A DNA stretch of 64,000 bases from Psychrobacter sp. I-STPA10 (GTDB taxonomy: Bacteria > Pseudomonadota > Gammaproteobacteria > Pseudomonadales > Moraxellaceae), in the NCBI RefSeq assembly GCF_021012795.1, contig NZ_VFYU01000017.1, forward strand, positions 1 to 64,000. The letters are read 5' to 3'. The position numbers and the translations under genes were made by a program. Under the pieces are notes generated by a model. The model did not search any database and was not told the DNA's origin. It worked only from the letters and a program-made list of their open reading frames with translations. Below, one piece after another: positions 8,758-18,239 of the stretch; the first letter of the stretch is position 1, and every line of letters begins with the position of its first letter.

Positions 8758-8778
8758 TATTTTTCCGCAATAGATTGA

Positions 8779-9507
8779 TTAATTGGGGCGACCTTGATGC
8801 GCCTCAGCACCCTTATCAGCAATATAATCATTAATTTGCTGTAAACGCTCAGGTGTACCCACATCTATCCAGTTATCTTGTATCAGCTCAGCAGTGATTT
8901 GAAACTTTGGCATCGCTTTTTTAAGTAGCGGTGCAAGCGGCGCAGCTTGACCCACCACTTGCTCTGCAACCAACTTAGGAGACATCACACTGATACCTGA
9001 AAAAGTATATTTTTCAGCATCTGCAATTGCTTGCTCACTTGCCAGCCCATTTTGAATAGCAAAGTCACCTTGCCCATTATGACTAGGATTATCAATCATT
9101 AACAAATGAGCTAACTGGTCGGCACTCATCTCATAATCAACCAACTGGGCAAAATCATACGTTGTCCATATATCACCATTGACTAAAATAAATGGTTCAT
9201 CTTTGAGCTTGTTTGTCTGTAGCGCATAAAAAATTCCCCCTGCTGTCTCTAGTGGCTCTTCTTCTACTGACCAATGGATATTAACCCCATAATCGTCCCC
9301 ATCACCAATGGCTTGCATCAACTTATCTGATAACCAAGCAGTATTGATAGTGATATCAGTGATGCCAGCCGCTTTTAACGCTTTAATGTGCCAAACAATT
9401 AATGGCTGTCCACCCACTTTCACCAAAGGCTTAGGAATTTCATTGGTAATGGGCTGCAAACGTGTACCTTTGCCTGCTGCCAAAATCATCGCTTGTGAGA
9501 TAGGCAT
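8779..9507 (-). CDS. murU: N-acetylmuramate-1-phosphate uridylyltransferase
   Basis: Nucleotidyltransferase of the peptidoglycan recycling route that bypasses de novo UDP-MurNAc synthesis: it joins UTP and MurNAc-1-phosphate. The signature AMILAAGKGTRLQPITNEIPKP lies at the very N-terminus, and FILVNGDIW holds the metal-binding aspartate. A TTG at 9525 extends the frame, but AAGGA lies 7 bases before the ATG at 9507, giving 242 aa. The upstream neighbour is the partner kinase amgK, 54 bp away and probably in the same transcript. Presence of the pair implies intrinsic fosfomycin tolerance, as known in Pseudomonas. Confidence 0.93.
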   Translation of the reverse strand: MPISQAMILAAGKGTRLQPITNEIPKPLVKVGGQPLIVWHIKALKAAGITDITINTAWLSDKLMQAIGDGDDYGVNIHWSVEEEPLETAGGIFYALQTNKLKDEPFILVNGDIWTTYDFAQLVDYEMSADQLAHLLMIDNPSHNGQGDFAIQNGLASEQAIADAEKYTFSGISVMSPKLVAEQVVGQAAPLAPLLKKAMPKFQITAELIQDNWIDVGTPERLQQINDYIADKGAEAHQGRPN

Positions 9508-9561
9508 AGTCGAATCCTTAATCAATACAATTTAATAATACCGCTTATCAAGTGAGGATAT

Positions 9562-10728
9562 CTATCCTAGCAAATGCTGCTTTTGCTCATACACAGGTAC
9601 AACCTCAGCTTCAAACCACTGAGTAAATGCTGCCACCGCCTCCTGAGCCTCTACATCGCCCTGTTGACTAAGCCACGCCAGCTCAAAACGTAAATCCTGC
9701 ATCACCTTTGCAATATCTGCCAGATATCTTAGCTTGCCATCACGTTTTGCTAGACGAATAAAAATACCCAAAATTTTTAAATGACGCTGCACCCCTACTA
9801 TGTTCATATCTTGATAAAACTCATCAGCCGTTGCTGCGGTTTTTAAGCCTGAAGACTGTTGATACTGCCAAAAATCACTGACCCAATCTTTAATGGTTTG
9901 CTCATCCCAATTGACATACGCATCACGTAATAATGACAGCAAATCATAACTATAAGCCCCTATTACTGCATCTTGAAAGTCAATCACCCCCAGCTTGTCA
10001 ACATTTTGTCTATCGAGCATTAAGTTACGACTATGATAATCACGATGCACCACCACTTGTGGCTGCGAGGTTATTTGCTTTGTCAGCCATTGGGTTAACT
10101 GCTGCCATACTTGCTGTGCAGACGTACTCATACTGATATCAAAATAAGGCAAAAACCAATCGCTAAATAACGCCATCTCATCATTGAGCTTGTTCACATC
10201 ATAATCAGGCAGGTTGGCTTGCTGACGAGCCTGATTAATATCTAACCCTTGCAACTCAATAAGCGTTCGCATCGCCCATTGATAGTAATCATTGACCCGT
10301 TGTGCTTTTTGGCCATCTTCGGGTAACTGTTGTAATAAATGCGCAAATTCTGTCGTACCAAAATCTTGTAGCACCAAAAACCCCTGCTGCATATCTTTAG
10401 CAATGATCGTCGGTACATTAACTACGGCTGCTAGTAGCTCATCAACTGCGACAAACTCAGTGATGGACTCTTTTTGTGGTGGTGCATCCATAATAATATA
10501 ACGTACGGTTGATTCCGACTGCGTCACTGCTTCACTTGTATCATCCATCTGTGTCAATGCAATACGATGATAACGACGGAAACTGGCATCACCTGGTAAG
10601 GAAGTTAAGTGATATTCTTGTCCAGAAAATACGTCATTAAGCCAATCTGTCAACTGCTGCATACGCAGCCTGTTTTCCGCTGTTAATGCTGTTGTTGCTA
10701 AAGCTTGGTCGCTTTTTTGTTGAGTCAT
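9562..10728 (-). CDS. amgK: Anomeric MurNAc/GlcNAc kinase AmgK
   Basis: Phosphorylates the anomeric carbon of MurNAc and feeds MurU. It is an aminoglycoside-phosphotransferase-fold kinase: an N-terminal GDASFRRYHRI nucleotide region, the catalytic loop VVVHRDYHSRNLML, and the metal-binding LGVIDFQDAVIG. I use the ATG at 10728 (388 aa) with AGGG 6 bases upstream. A longer frame to 10806 exists but would add an unusual hydrophobic head. Divergent from lptD, as in other Moraxellaceae and in Pseudomonas. Confidence 0.92.
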   Translation of the reverse strand: MTQQKSDQALATTALTAENRLRMQQLTDWLNDVFSGQEYHLTSLPGDASFRRYHRIALTQMDDTSEAVTQSESTVRYIIMDAPPQKESITEFVAVDELLAAVVNVPTIIAKDMQQGFLVLQDFGTTEFAHLLQQLPEDGQKAQRVNDYYQWAMRTLIELQGLDINQARQQANLPDYDVNKLNDEMALFSDWFLPYFDISMSTSAQQVWQQLTQWLTKQITSQPQVVVHRDYHSRNLMLDRQNVDKLGVIDFQDAVIGAYSYDLLSLLRDAYVNWDEQTIKDWVSDFWQYQQSSGLKTAATADEFYQDMNIVGVQRHLKILGIFIRLAKRDGKLRYLADIAKVMQDLRFELAWLSQQGDVEAQEAVAAFTQWFEAEVVPVYEQKQHLLG

Positions 10729-11147
10729 AAAAAACCCTAAATATTCACCATTAAAAAAAACAAAAGAGAAGTCAGTGGCTGATTTTAATATCAGACTTGA
10801 TTGCAATAATTATTTTCAAGTCAGCCACAAGGGATAAAAGTACAAAATATCTACTGTGCTAAAATCAGCCCATACAATAAGTTTTGTAGTAAAATGCTGC
10901 CATAGTGTAGCCCATTTGCCTTTTTTTGACTATGATATGACCTTATGGATCTACACATTTCTCATATTTAACTGATGTCAGCATACTAATGATAATAATT
11001 GTTAATCAAGATAAGTATAGATAGTATATGTAATATATCGGACATGGCTAATACCATGATGGTTTGATATTAGGCAAACCATAAATATATAGTTGTCTTG
11101 TATTCACATTGGTTTTACATTAAGACTCATCAAAGATAGAGGTACGT
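10729..11147. promoter_or_regulatory. Divergent intergenic region between amgK and lptD
   Basis: This 419-bp gap must hold promoters for both the recycling genes and the outer-membrane assembly genes. It is AT-rich. A perfect hairpin ATGGTTTG / CAAACCAT (11059-11082, 8-base loop) lies about 65 bp before the lptD start and could be an operator or a leader structure. I could not identify a convincing sigma-E type promoter. Confidence 0.45.
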
Positions 11148-14100
11148 TTGCTTTACTCTCCGCTTTATTACAGTATTCGTTTGGTACTTATTGCTGCCAC
11201 AGGGTTACCAGTATCATTATTGATCACCTCACAGTCGCATGCCCAAGTACAGCAGAATGCAAAAACTTCTGTCGATTCTGATGCCTTAACAGCAGATCAG
11301 CATCTCTTTAATGCCACAAAAAATGTCCTCATCACCAATGATGTCATAATAGATGAGACCAATACACTTAATAACGATACTCTTAACAGTATTGCGATAG
11401 AGTCTAATCCCAAGATAAACAGCAACAATAAACTTCGTCCAGACATAGACGAAGCAAATCTTAGTATTGATTCTCATTTGAAGCAGTCGCAGCAAGACGA
11501 ACTGTTACCTGAACCTCTACCCGCAGTTTTGTCTGCTGATGAGTCTACTACCAATAACCAAAAACAACAAACTACTGATGCTACCAATACTGATACACAG
11601 GCTGTTATAACTGATAAGACACCTCCTACCAATATCAATAACACCGCCTTGACTCAAAACTTACCACAGTATTTAGCAAATAAGGTTACAGACAGTCTAG
11701 AAACTGACGAAGCAGCTCGCAGTCTAGAACGCTTAGCACAATTTTATCAATATAAGCCTAATCATGCCTCAGAGTCCAATCTATCACAATCTCAGTCGCC
11801 TTTGACTGATACAAATACTACGACTCAGCAGACCAAGCCAACCGTAGCCACCAGCATCGCACCTGTCATTGCACCCAGCATTTATTACCGATTACAGCAA
11901 AACGCTCCTGCTCGTTGTTATGGTACTTGGGTCAACCCTGTATTACCTTCAGATTACCAACGTGTACTTCAGCAACAAGCCTATTTGAATCCAACTGATG
12001 CCAAGCAATCTAACAACGCATTACCAATGTTTGCACAAGCAGACTATGCCTATTACGATAGTTTATCTTATTTAGAGCTAGTAGGAGATGTACAAGTTGT
12101 TCAAGCAGGACAATTTATTCAGTCAGATCAATTGGTTATTAACCTCAACCAAGGCATAGGTGGTGCTAAAGGTAATATATTATTTACCAATGCTGCCACC
12201 GCTAGTAACGCATCCACATCTACAACAGATATACCAAATTCATCCACCAGCCAGCCCCTAGCTGCTGGTATAGGGCTCATCGGGGTGGCAAATGAGTTGG
12301 CATACAATGCAAATGGACAAGCAACTGCTAAAGAGGTTGCTTTTGCCAGCATCCCCATGCAAGCCCATGGTTATGCACAGCAGCTTAATAGACCCAACGA
12401 TACAACGATTGAGCTTGATAAAGTGATGTTTAGCACCTGCCCGCCTAATGACCGTAAATGGCAGCTAGAAGCAGCGCAAATTGATTTAGATACGTCTACT
12501 GGTCGTGGTGAAGCTTATGATATGACTTTTCGCCTAGGTAATGTGCCCATCCTCTATCTGCCTTACTTTAACTTTCCTATCGACAGTCGCCGTGCCAGTG
12601 GATTTTTATTACCACGAGCCAGTATTGATACTCAAAGTGGGGTGCAAGTTAGCCTTCCCTATTACATTAATATCGCACCCAATTATGATGCCACTGTAAC
12701 CACACAGCTATTTAGTAATCGCAACCCAATGCTAAGTGGTGAGATGCGTTATTTAACTCACAATTATGGTACTGGCAAATTACTGGCATCTTATCTACCT
12801 CATGATAAGCAGTATCACCATAAAGATCGCAAAGGGCTTTTTTATAGTCATAATTGGACATCTGATACCATGCCACATTTAAGTGCCAATGTTATCTATA
12901 ACTATGTATCTGATCCTAACTATCTGAATGATTTTGATGACTTAGGTCTATCTGATAATACCATCAATCTACCGAGACGTGCCGAAGCAAACTACTATAA
13001 TGACTATTTAACAGGACAACTTAAAATAGAAACCTTTCAAAGCTTAGCAAGCATTGATGCAGACGGCAATAGAGTTCTTGATAAAGATAAGCCATACTCT
13101 CGCTTACCACAGATAGCTGTCAACTATCGCCTACCTTGGTTCGAAAATCTAAACATTACAGGGGTACATGACTCTGCTTATTTTAAAAAATCCATTGATG
13201 ATGGCTCAGAGAATGAAAAAAGTGGCTTACGCGTCTATAATCAACTAAGTGCCAGTTATCCATTACAACGCTCATGGGGGTATGTTACCCCTAAAGTTAG
13301 TCTGCAACATTTATACACTACCTATGATGAAACCAGCAGGCTTGACAACAACTTAGCAAAAGATGATAAAAGCCAATCTGTTTTTGTACCACAATATAGC
13401 ATTGATGCTGGGCTAATTTTCTATCAAGCAGGCTCACCCATGCACTGGTTTGATGATTCGCTAGGAGGTTATCAGCTACTTAGCCCTAGATTAAAATACA
13501 TATATGCCCCTTATCGTGATCAAAATGATGTTCCTAACTTTAACACACGTATTGCCTCATTAAATTATTCACAATTATTTGCTGATAGCTGGTTTTTGGG
13601 TCATGACCGCCTACCCGACTACAATGCAGTGACACCAGGAATCAACTATCGTTACATCGATGCAATGGGTGTGACACGATTTGATGCTAGTATTGGCAAA
13701 CAGTTTTATCTACAAAATGGTAGAGTGACTTTATCAAAAAATGATGCGATATTTACCAATGCTAACTCAGGTATTGTGTGGAATAGTAGCGCACAACCCT
13801 ACCAAAATTTGTGGTTGGACTTTGATGGGGCATTAAAGTCTGATAACTCACTTAATTTTGTTACCACACAGCTACGCTATCAGCCCACAGCAAATAGTTT
13901 ATTCAATGTTGGTTTCATCAAACGACTGGGAGATAATAATACCCGTCAACAACCGTTATCTGCTTTTACTGCCTCCACCATATTTCCAATCAAAAATAAC
14001 TGGCGAGTATTGGCACAAGGACAGTATGATAACCACAACAATAAAATGATTGATGCACTGGTTGGTATAGACTACCAAGATTGTTGTTATGGTTTTGCTA

Positions 14101-14276
14101 TTTATGGACGCAACTATTACAACAACCTAAATTTAGACAGTGACCCTACTCGTGCTATTATGGCTGAATTTCGTATTAATGGTTTTGGTAGTAGCAGCAG
14201 TGACAGCCGTTTAACTCGCTTACTCTCAGAGAAAATATCAGGCTTTGAACCTGTTGATGCCTACTGGAAACAGTAA
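11148..14276 (+). CDS. lptD: LPS-assembly outer membrane protein LptD
   Basis: Beta-barrel that inserts lipopolysaccharide/lipooligosaccharide into the outer leaflet with LptE. It has a signal peptide ending near SQSHA (residue 32), then about 200 residues of Thr/Asn/Asp/Gln-rich low-complexity sequence, an OstA-type periplasmic domain (about 310-445), and a C-terminal barrel. Four cysteines match the two inter-domain disulfides known from E. coli LptD: Cys257 (ARCYGTW), Cys431 (STCPPND) and the adjacent Cys979-Cys980 (DCCYGF). At 1042 aa it is about 250 aa longer than E. coli LptD. The start is TTG at 11148, supported by AGAGG 5 bases upstream. surA follows. Confidence 0.96.
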   Translation: MLYSPLYYSIRLVLIAATGLPVSLLITSQSHAQVQQNAKTSVDSDALTADQHLFNATKNVLITNDVIIDETNTLNNDTLNSIAIESNPKINSNNKLRPDIDEANLSIDSHLKQSQQDELLPEPLPAVLSADESTTNNQKQQTTDATNTDTQAVITDKTPPTNINNTALTQNLPQYLANKVTDSLETDEAARSLERLAQFYQYKPNHASESNLSQSQSPLTDTNTTTQQTKPTVATSIAPVIAPSIYYRLQQNAPARCYGTWVNPVLPSDYQRVLQQQAYLNPTDAKQSNNALPMFAQADYAYYDSLSYLELVGDVQVVQAGQFIQSDQLVINLNQGIGGAKGNILFTNAATASNASTSTTDIPNSSTSQPLAAGIGLIGVANELAYNANGQATAKEVAFASIPMQAHGYAQQLNRPNDTTIELDKVMFSTCPPNDRKWQLEAAQIDLDTSTGRGEAYDMTFRLGNVPILYLPYFNFPIDSRRASGFLLPRASIDTQSGVQVSLPYYINIAPNYDATVTTQLFSNRNPMLSGEMRYLTHNYGTGKLLASYLPHDKQYHHKDRKGLFYSHNWTSDTMPHLSANVIYNYVSDPNYLNDFDDLGLSDNTINLPRRAEANYYNDYLTGQLKIETFQSLASIDADGNRVLDKDKPYSRLPQIAVNYRLPWFENLNITGVHDSAYFKKSIDDGSENEKSGLRVYNQLSASYPLQRSWGYVTPKVSLQHLYTTYDETSRLDNNLAKDDKSQSVFVPQYSIDAGLIFYQAGSPMHWFDDSLGGYQLLSPRLKYIYAPYRDQNDVPNFNTRIASLNYSQLFADSWFLGHDRLPDYNAVTPGINYRYIDAMGVTRFDASIGKQFYLQNGRVTLSKNDAIFTNANSGIVWNSSAQPYQNLWLDFDGALKSDNSLNFVTTQLRYQPTANSLFNVGFIKRLGDNNTRQQPLSAFTASTIFPIKNNWRVLAQGQYDNHNNKMIDALVGIDYQDCCYGFAIYGRNYYNNLNLDSDPTRAIMAEFRINGFGSSSSDSRLTRLLSEKISGFEPVDAYWKQ

Positions 14277-14392
14277 AACAACCCTTAAAATCTGTTAAAA
14301 TTTTTCATTCAATTTATTCATTGACATCATGCTTCTTTTACATACAAATCCATACAAAGCCACATAGAACATACAGGACATAGATAATCACC

Positions 14393-15838
14393 ATGACTTA
14401 CTTTAAAAACATCACCAACATGAACCTACATTCCTCGCTCCATTCGCATCAGCTTATGTATAAAAAACTATATACAGCAATCAGTGTGGGACTGTTAACC
14501 ACGCTTTGTTTATCGACTCCAGCCATTGCTGCGCAGTCAAATGGGGTGACCACTAATACAAGCACACAGCCCACAATAACAAATAATGTATCTGTTGCTA
14601 ATAGCACAGATGGTATTATCGCTATTGTCAATGACTCTGCTATTTTAAAAAGTGATCTTGCCGCTGCGGTACAACAAGCCAGACAAAGCATTCAAGCATC
14701 TGGTGGTAGGCTGCCTCCTAATGAACAACTAAACCAAGAAGTACTCAATGGCTTAATTTTGCGTGAGCTACAACTCGACTTAATCCAACGTGCAGGTATT
14801 CGCCCCAATCCTGAAGCCATCAATCAACAATTACAAGCCATTGCTCAATCACAAGGATTTAGCAGCTTAAGTGAATTACAACAACGTCTAGATGCCAGTC
14901 AACCAAATGGCTATGCCTTACTGCGCCAACAAATCATCGAAAATGAATCACTAAAAGCACTGCAACAGCGTCAAGTCGCTGGTCGAGTACGTATTACTGA
15001 GCAAGACATCGATGCCTACCTTGCCTCTCCAGAAGCGCAACAACTAGAACAAAGTGAGTTTCGTACCATTCATATCCGTGTGCCCTATTTAGATGACTAT
15101 AGCCGTATTACTGAGCAACAACGTGAGCAAGCCATGCAAGTTGCTCAGCGTGTACATACCGCACTACAAAGCACCGACGATGCCAATCAAGCCATTGCAG
15201 CTGTGACTAGCAATACGGATATTAACTATCCCGTTGAGCTACAAGGTGGTGACATGGGATACCATCCTGCGGCAGGTCTACCCACTGAACTTGCAAACAA
15301 AATCACCAAACTGCAAGTAGGTGAAGTAGCCGCCCCTCAAGTGACTGCACAAGGAATTGACGTTATTAAATTGGTCGATAAACGTAGTGATGATCGTCTG
15401 ATCATACCACAGTGGCACGTACGTCATGTTTTAGTCAAATCTAACCCTCAACAAAATGACGCTTTGGCTGAACAAAAAATTAATGACATCTATCAGCAGC
15501 TACAACAAGGCGCCGATTTTACTGCCATTGCTGCCACCTACTCTGATGATGCTGGTTCAGCAGGACGTGGTGGAGATTTAGAATGGATAACTGAGGGAGA
15601 TACAGTGCCAGCATTTGAAGCCGTAATGAAATCCACACCTGTGGGTAGCATCTCTCAACCGTTCAAAAGTCAATTTGGCTGGCATATTCTTAAAGTAGAA
15701 GAAACTCGTAAAAATGACGTCAGCAAACAATATCGTCGTAACCTAGCACGTGAAGCTATCTTCCAACGCCTTGCACCACAAGCACAAGAAGACTGGTTAC
15801 AAGAACTAAAAGCCAATGCCTATATCAAAATAATGTAG
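14393..15838 (+). CDS. surA: Periplasmic chaperone / peptidyl-prolyl isomerase SurA
   Basis: Escorts outer membrane proteins, LptD among them, across the periplasm. Residues 1 to about 45 form an export signal (LYTAISVGLLTTLCLSTPAIAA). The SurA N-terminal domain follows (GIIAIVNDSAILKSDLAAAV), then two parvulin domains, the first from about residue 220 (FRTIHIRVPY) and the second from about 335 (QWHVRHVLVKSNP to FGWHILKVEE). At 481 aa it is longer than E. coli SurA (428 aa), mostly at the N-terminus. It follows lptD by 116 bp on the same strand, an arrangement widely conserved. Confidence 0.95.
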   Translation: MTYFKNITNMNLHSSLHSHQLMYKKLYTAISVGLLTTLCLSTPAIAAQSNGVTTNTSTQPTITNNVSVANSTDGIIAIVNDSAILKSDLAAAVQQARQSIQASGGRLPPNEQLNQEVLNGLILRELQLDLIQRAGIRPNPEAINQQLQAIAQSQGFSSLSELQQRLDASQPNGYALLRQQIIENESLKALQQRQVAGRVRITEQDIDAYLASPEAQQLEQSEFRTIHIRVPYLDDYSRITEQQREQAMQVAQRVHTALQSTDDANQAIAAVTSNTDINYPVELQGGDMGYHPAAGLPTELANKITKLQVGEVAAPQVTAQGIDVIKLVDKRSDDRLIIPQWHVRHVLVKSNPQQNDALAEQKINDIYQQLQQGADFTAIAATYSDDAGSAGRGGDLEWITEGDTVPAFEAVMKSTPVGSISQPFKSQFGWHILKVEETRKNDVSKQYRRNLAREAIFQRLAPQAQEDWLQELKANAYIKIM

Positions 15839-16167
15839 TTAACTATCGACAATGATGGCATCAACCCATCAACCAGAGGTCCACACTCTGTAAACAGGAC
15901 CAAGAACTGATCCGCTCCCTACATACCTCCACAGTACTACAGTGTTGGTAGATAGGGGGTGGATTGATTTGAAAGCACAAAGCTTAGGGTCTGTTGAACT
16001 TTCACCCCGTTAGACTAATATCTGCAAGAAATACAGCTACTTTTTACTTTCATGTAAAAATTGCTCGCCGCTTTATGAGACTAATATCGTACTTTTACAT
16101 AAGTCCTGATTATATTGATTCTATTGTCTATCAATGTATCTTAAACTAATAAGTATCTCAACCAAAC
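15839..16167. other. Intergenic region between converging surA and the LysM gene
   Basis: No coding frame. The second half contains a dispersed repeat (16051-16104) also found at 45287-45340. The first half, around 15880-15990, has a stretch ending AGGGTCTGTTGAACTTTCA that looks like debris of an insertion element end, but I could not match it to a family. Confidence 0.4.
16051..16104 (-). repeat. Dispersed intergenic repeat, copy 1
   Basis: Its reverse complement matches 45287-45340 on the + strand without gaps and with roughly eight differences in 54 positions. The central GCGGCGAGCAATTTTTAC is identical in both. Non-coding in both places. Confidence 0.65.
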
Positions 16168-17022
16168 CTAGTGTTTAAGCACTTTTTTTGGATCGATGGG
16201 ACTGCCGTTTTCACGTACTTGAAACTCCAGTGCAACTTGATTGCTGTTGCCAGTATTCCCCATGATGGCGATGGGTTGACCTGCCTGCACTTGATCGCCT
16301 TCATTGACCAAAATTTTACTATTGTGCGCATAAGCAGTCACATACTGTTTATCATGACGAATCATGATCAAATTACCATACTCGGGTAGACCATCACCTG
16401 CATAGAGCACGGTGCCTGCATTACTTGCTACCACTGTATCCCCCTCTCGACCGCCAAACCACATACCTAAAATACCTTGATTAGCATTATACTGCTTGAT
16501 GACTGGATTAGATGATGGTAGGCGATAAGTCGTTGCAGGGACAGGCTCAACCACGCTTGCTGCACTCGGGTATGGATTTGATCTAGTGGCAGGCGATGTC
16601 CTGTCAAAGCGACCACGTTCATTAGACTGCACACCTGTGGTAGCAGCTTGATAGCCACTTTGCTGACCATACTGATTATAAGAGCGTTGATTATTTGTTG
16701 TCGTATCAGTCCAAAGCTTTAACCATTGTCCTGTATAGATGGTATAACGACGATCTAAATTGTTCAAAGCACCTATTTGACGATAATTAAGCCCATATCT
16801 CGCAGCGATTGCACTCACTGTATCGCCCTGTTGCACATGATAATAGTTAGGCACACCCACCTGATTTTTGCTGATCGTTGGAGTGTTATTAGGATGATAC
16901 GTTGGCTTAGTTGCACAACCAGAAAAACAGACAAGAGCGGCTACCACCGATGAAGACACTGCCACTTTTTGCCATTGGGGCAACCTAACCTTTTTGGCTG
17001 GTTGTAATAATTTTATGTACAT
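16168..17022 (-). CDS. nlpD: NlpD-like LysM/LytM lipoprotein
   Basis: Probable activator of cell-wall amidases during cell separation. The signal peptide ends in the lipobox CFSGC, so it is a lipoprotein. A LysM peptidoglycan-binding domain (YHVQQGDTVSAIAARYGL) follows near residues 62-105, then a Ser/Thr-rich linker, then a C-terminal LytM/M23 domain (about 180-284). The two zinc-binding motifs of active M23 peptidases are lost: GGREGD stands where HxxxD is expected and VALEFQV replaces the HxH strand. It is therefore predicted to be catalytically inactive, as E. coli NlpD is. No rpoS or pcm gene is nearby. Confidence 0.8.
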   Translation of the reverse strand: MYIKLLQPAKKVRLPQWQKVAVSSSVVAALVCFSGCATKPTYHPNNTPTISKNQVGVPNYYHVQQGDTVSAIAARYGLNYRQIGALNNLDRRYTIYTGQWLKLWTDTTTNNQRSYNQYGQQSGYQAATTGVQSNERGRFDRTSPATRSNPYPSAASVVEPVPATTYRLPSSNPVIKQYNANQGILGMWFGGREGDTVVASNAGTVLYAGDGLPEYGNLIMIRHDKQYVTAYAHNSKILVNEGDQVQAGQPIAIMGNTGNSNQVALEFQVRENGSPIDPKKVLKH

Positions 17023-17448
17023 AGCAATCCTTATAAATTAACAATAGTAAATGAAAAATGAATTATTCATATTAGAATAGTACAAATGATTAAAAAAATA
17101 ACCAATACTTTGAATAAAAGTAACAATAATGAGTTATATAAATAAATAGAGGATAAATGTAGCAAATAAATGTAACATGAAAGTTAATCTATACAACTAT
17201 TGAGTAAATATAAATCTGTCACTAAACTGAGCACCAAGTTACTGTATTGATTACCTATATTCACTCAATCACTTAGATTAAATGCCTCATACTAAATCAA
17301 TAAAATCCCTATGCTACCTATATCTTAGTAGTATGTTACGCTTATCTAAGTGAATGACACATTTATTCTACAAGATTTAGGAAATTTTGTGTGACATTGC
17401 TCAGCCTAAATATTATTATAACCACAACGTTTTTAATGAGTTTTTTGC
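17023..17448. other. Divergent AT-rich intergenic region
   Basis: The 426-bp region between the LysM gene and the small secreted protein has no coding frame. It contains a candidate promoter for the rightward gene (17391-17419). Nothing else was recognised. Confidence 0.45.
17391..17419 (+). promoter_or_regulatory. Candidate sigma-70 promoter
   Basis: GTGACA (17391-17396) and TATTAT (17414-17419) are separated by 17 bp, each one mismatch from consensus. It would place transcription start about 25 bp before the GTG/ATG start at 17449-17452. Confidence 0.45.
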
Positions 17449-17883
17449 GTGATGATCAAACATATACAAACTAGTTTATCTGCTTCACGACTTAAGCGTC
17501 TTGGTTTTGGGCTAATCATTAGTAGTATTGGATTGATAACACAGACAGTAAATGCTGCCACTAGCTATAATGACATGATCACCATTCCTGTAGACCTAGC
17601 AGGTATCAGTACCACTAAGTATGAAATTGCAGTAATGCATGTACTCTCTGAGATTTGCCCACCCATGCTCAATACACAACAAAGACAAAAATTTTATAAA
17701 GCTTATAATATTGAGCTGCAAAAACTAATGCCAACTATTAAAAATCCAAAATCGGCAATACAATATTTGTCTACTCAGCAAGATTACAAGCAGGTACTAC
17801 AAAGCATACGTGGATGGACATCAAGCATCTCAAGAAATGAAAATAAAGCTTTATGTCAGGATTTAGCAGACACCAATTTTTAA
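17449..17883 (+). CDS. Small secreted protein, function unknown
   Basis: A 144-aa product with a signal peptide (basic start, then GFGLIISSIGLITQTVNA, cleavage near residue 36). The mature part has conserved-looking features, EIAVMHVLSEICPPML with a cysteine and a second cysteine in NKALCQDL near the end, which may form a disulfide. It resembles small exported proteins I associate with Moraxella and Acinetobacter, but I cannot assign a function. The start is GTG 17449 or ATG 17452, with no strong ribosome binding site for either. Confidence 0.65.
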   Translation: MMIKHIQTSLSASRLKRLGFGLIISSIGLITQTVNAATSYNDMITIPVDLAGISTTKYEIAVMHVLSEICPPMLNTQQRQKFYKAYNIELQKLMPTIKNPKSAIQYLSTQQDYKQVLQSIRGWTSSISRNENKALCQDLADTNF

Positions 17884-18239
17884 ACTTAATATGATAAAAA
17901 TTATAAAATAAAATGCCTTTTATCGATAATTGCCATTGGTTTTTTTATATATCATTCTTAATATATAATTATTGGTTTATTTGACTAAGTCATACATTTC
18001 ATTTATAGCTTCCGTGACTATTTCGCCACATCACCATACTAATGGTTTCAATAATTGTATCAATAATGGCTTTGATAATAGTTTCACGGAAAAACCTTGA
18101 TTGCCTATTTCATCACCTTAGGCATTTTGCTAATATATCTGTTTTGGGTAAGCAGTCATGATGATTACTGCTAAATCAGCTTGCCTTTATACTCTTTATT
18201 TTGACGGTCATTGCAGTATGAGTGGTTATGGAAAGAAAC
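17884..18239. other. Intergenic region before the PBP5/6 gene
   Basis: 356 bp without a coding frame. It presumably carries the promoter of the carboxypeptidase gene. TTGACG at 18201 is a possible -35 box, but no -10 fits between it and the start codon. A short inverted repeat AGCAGT/ACTGCT occurs near 18150-18172. Confidence 0.4.
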
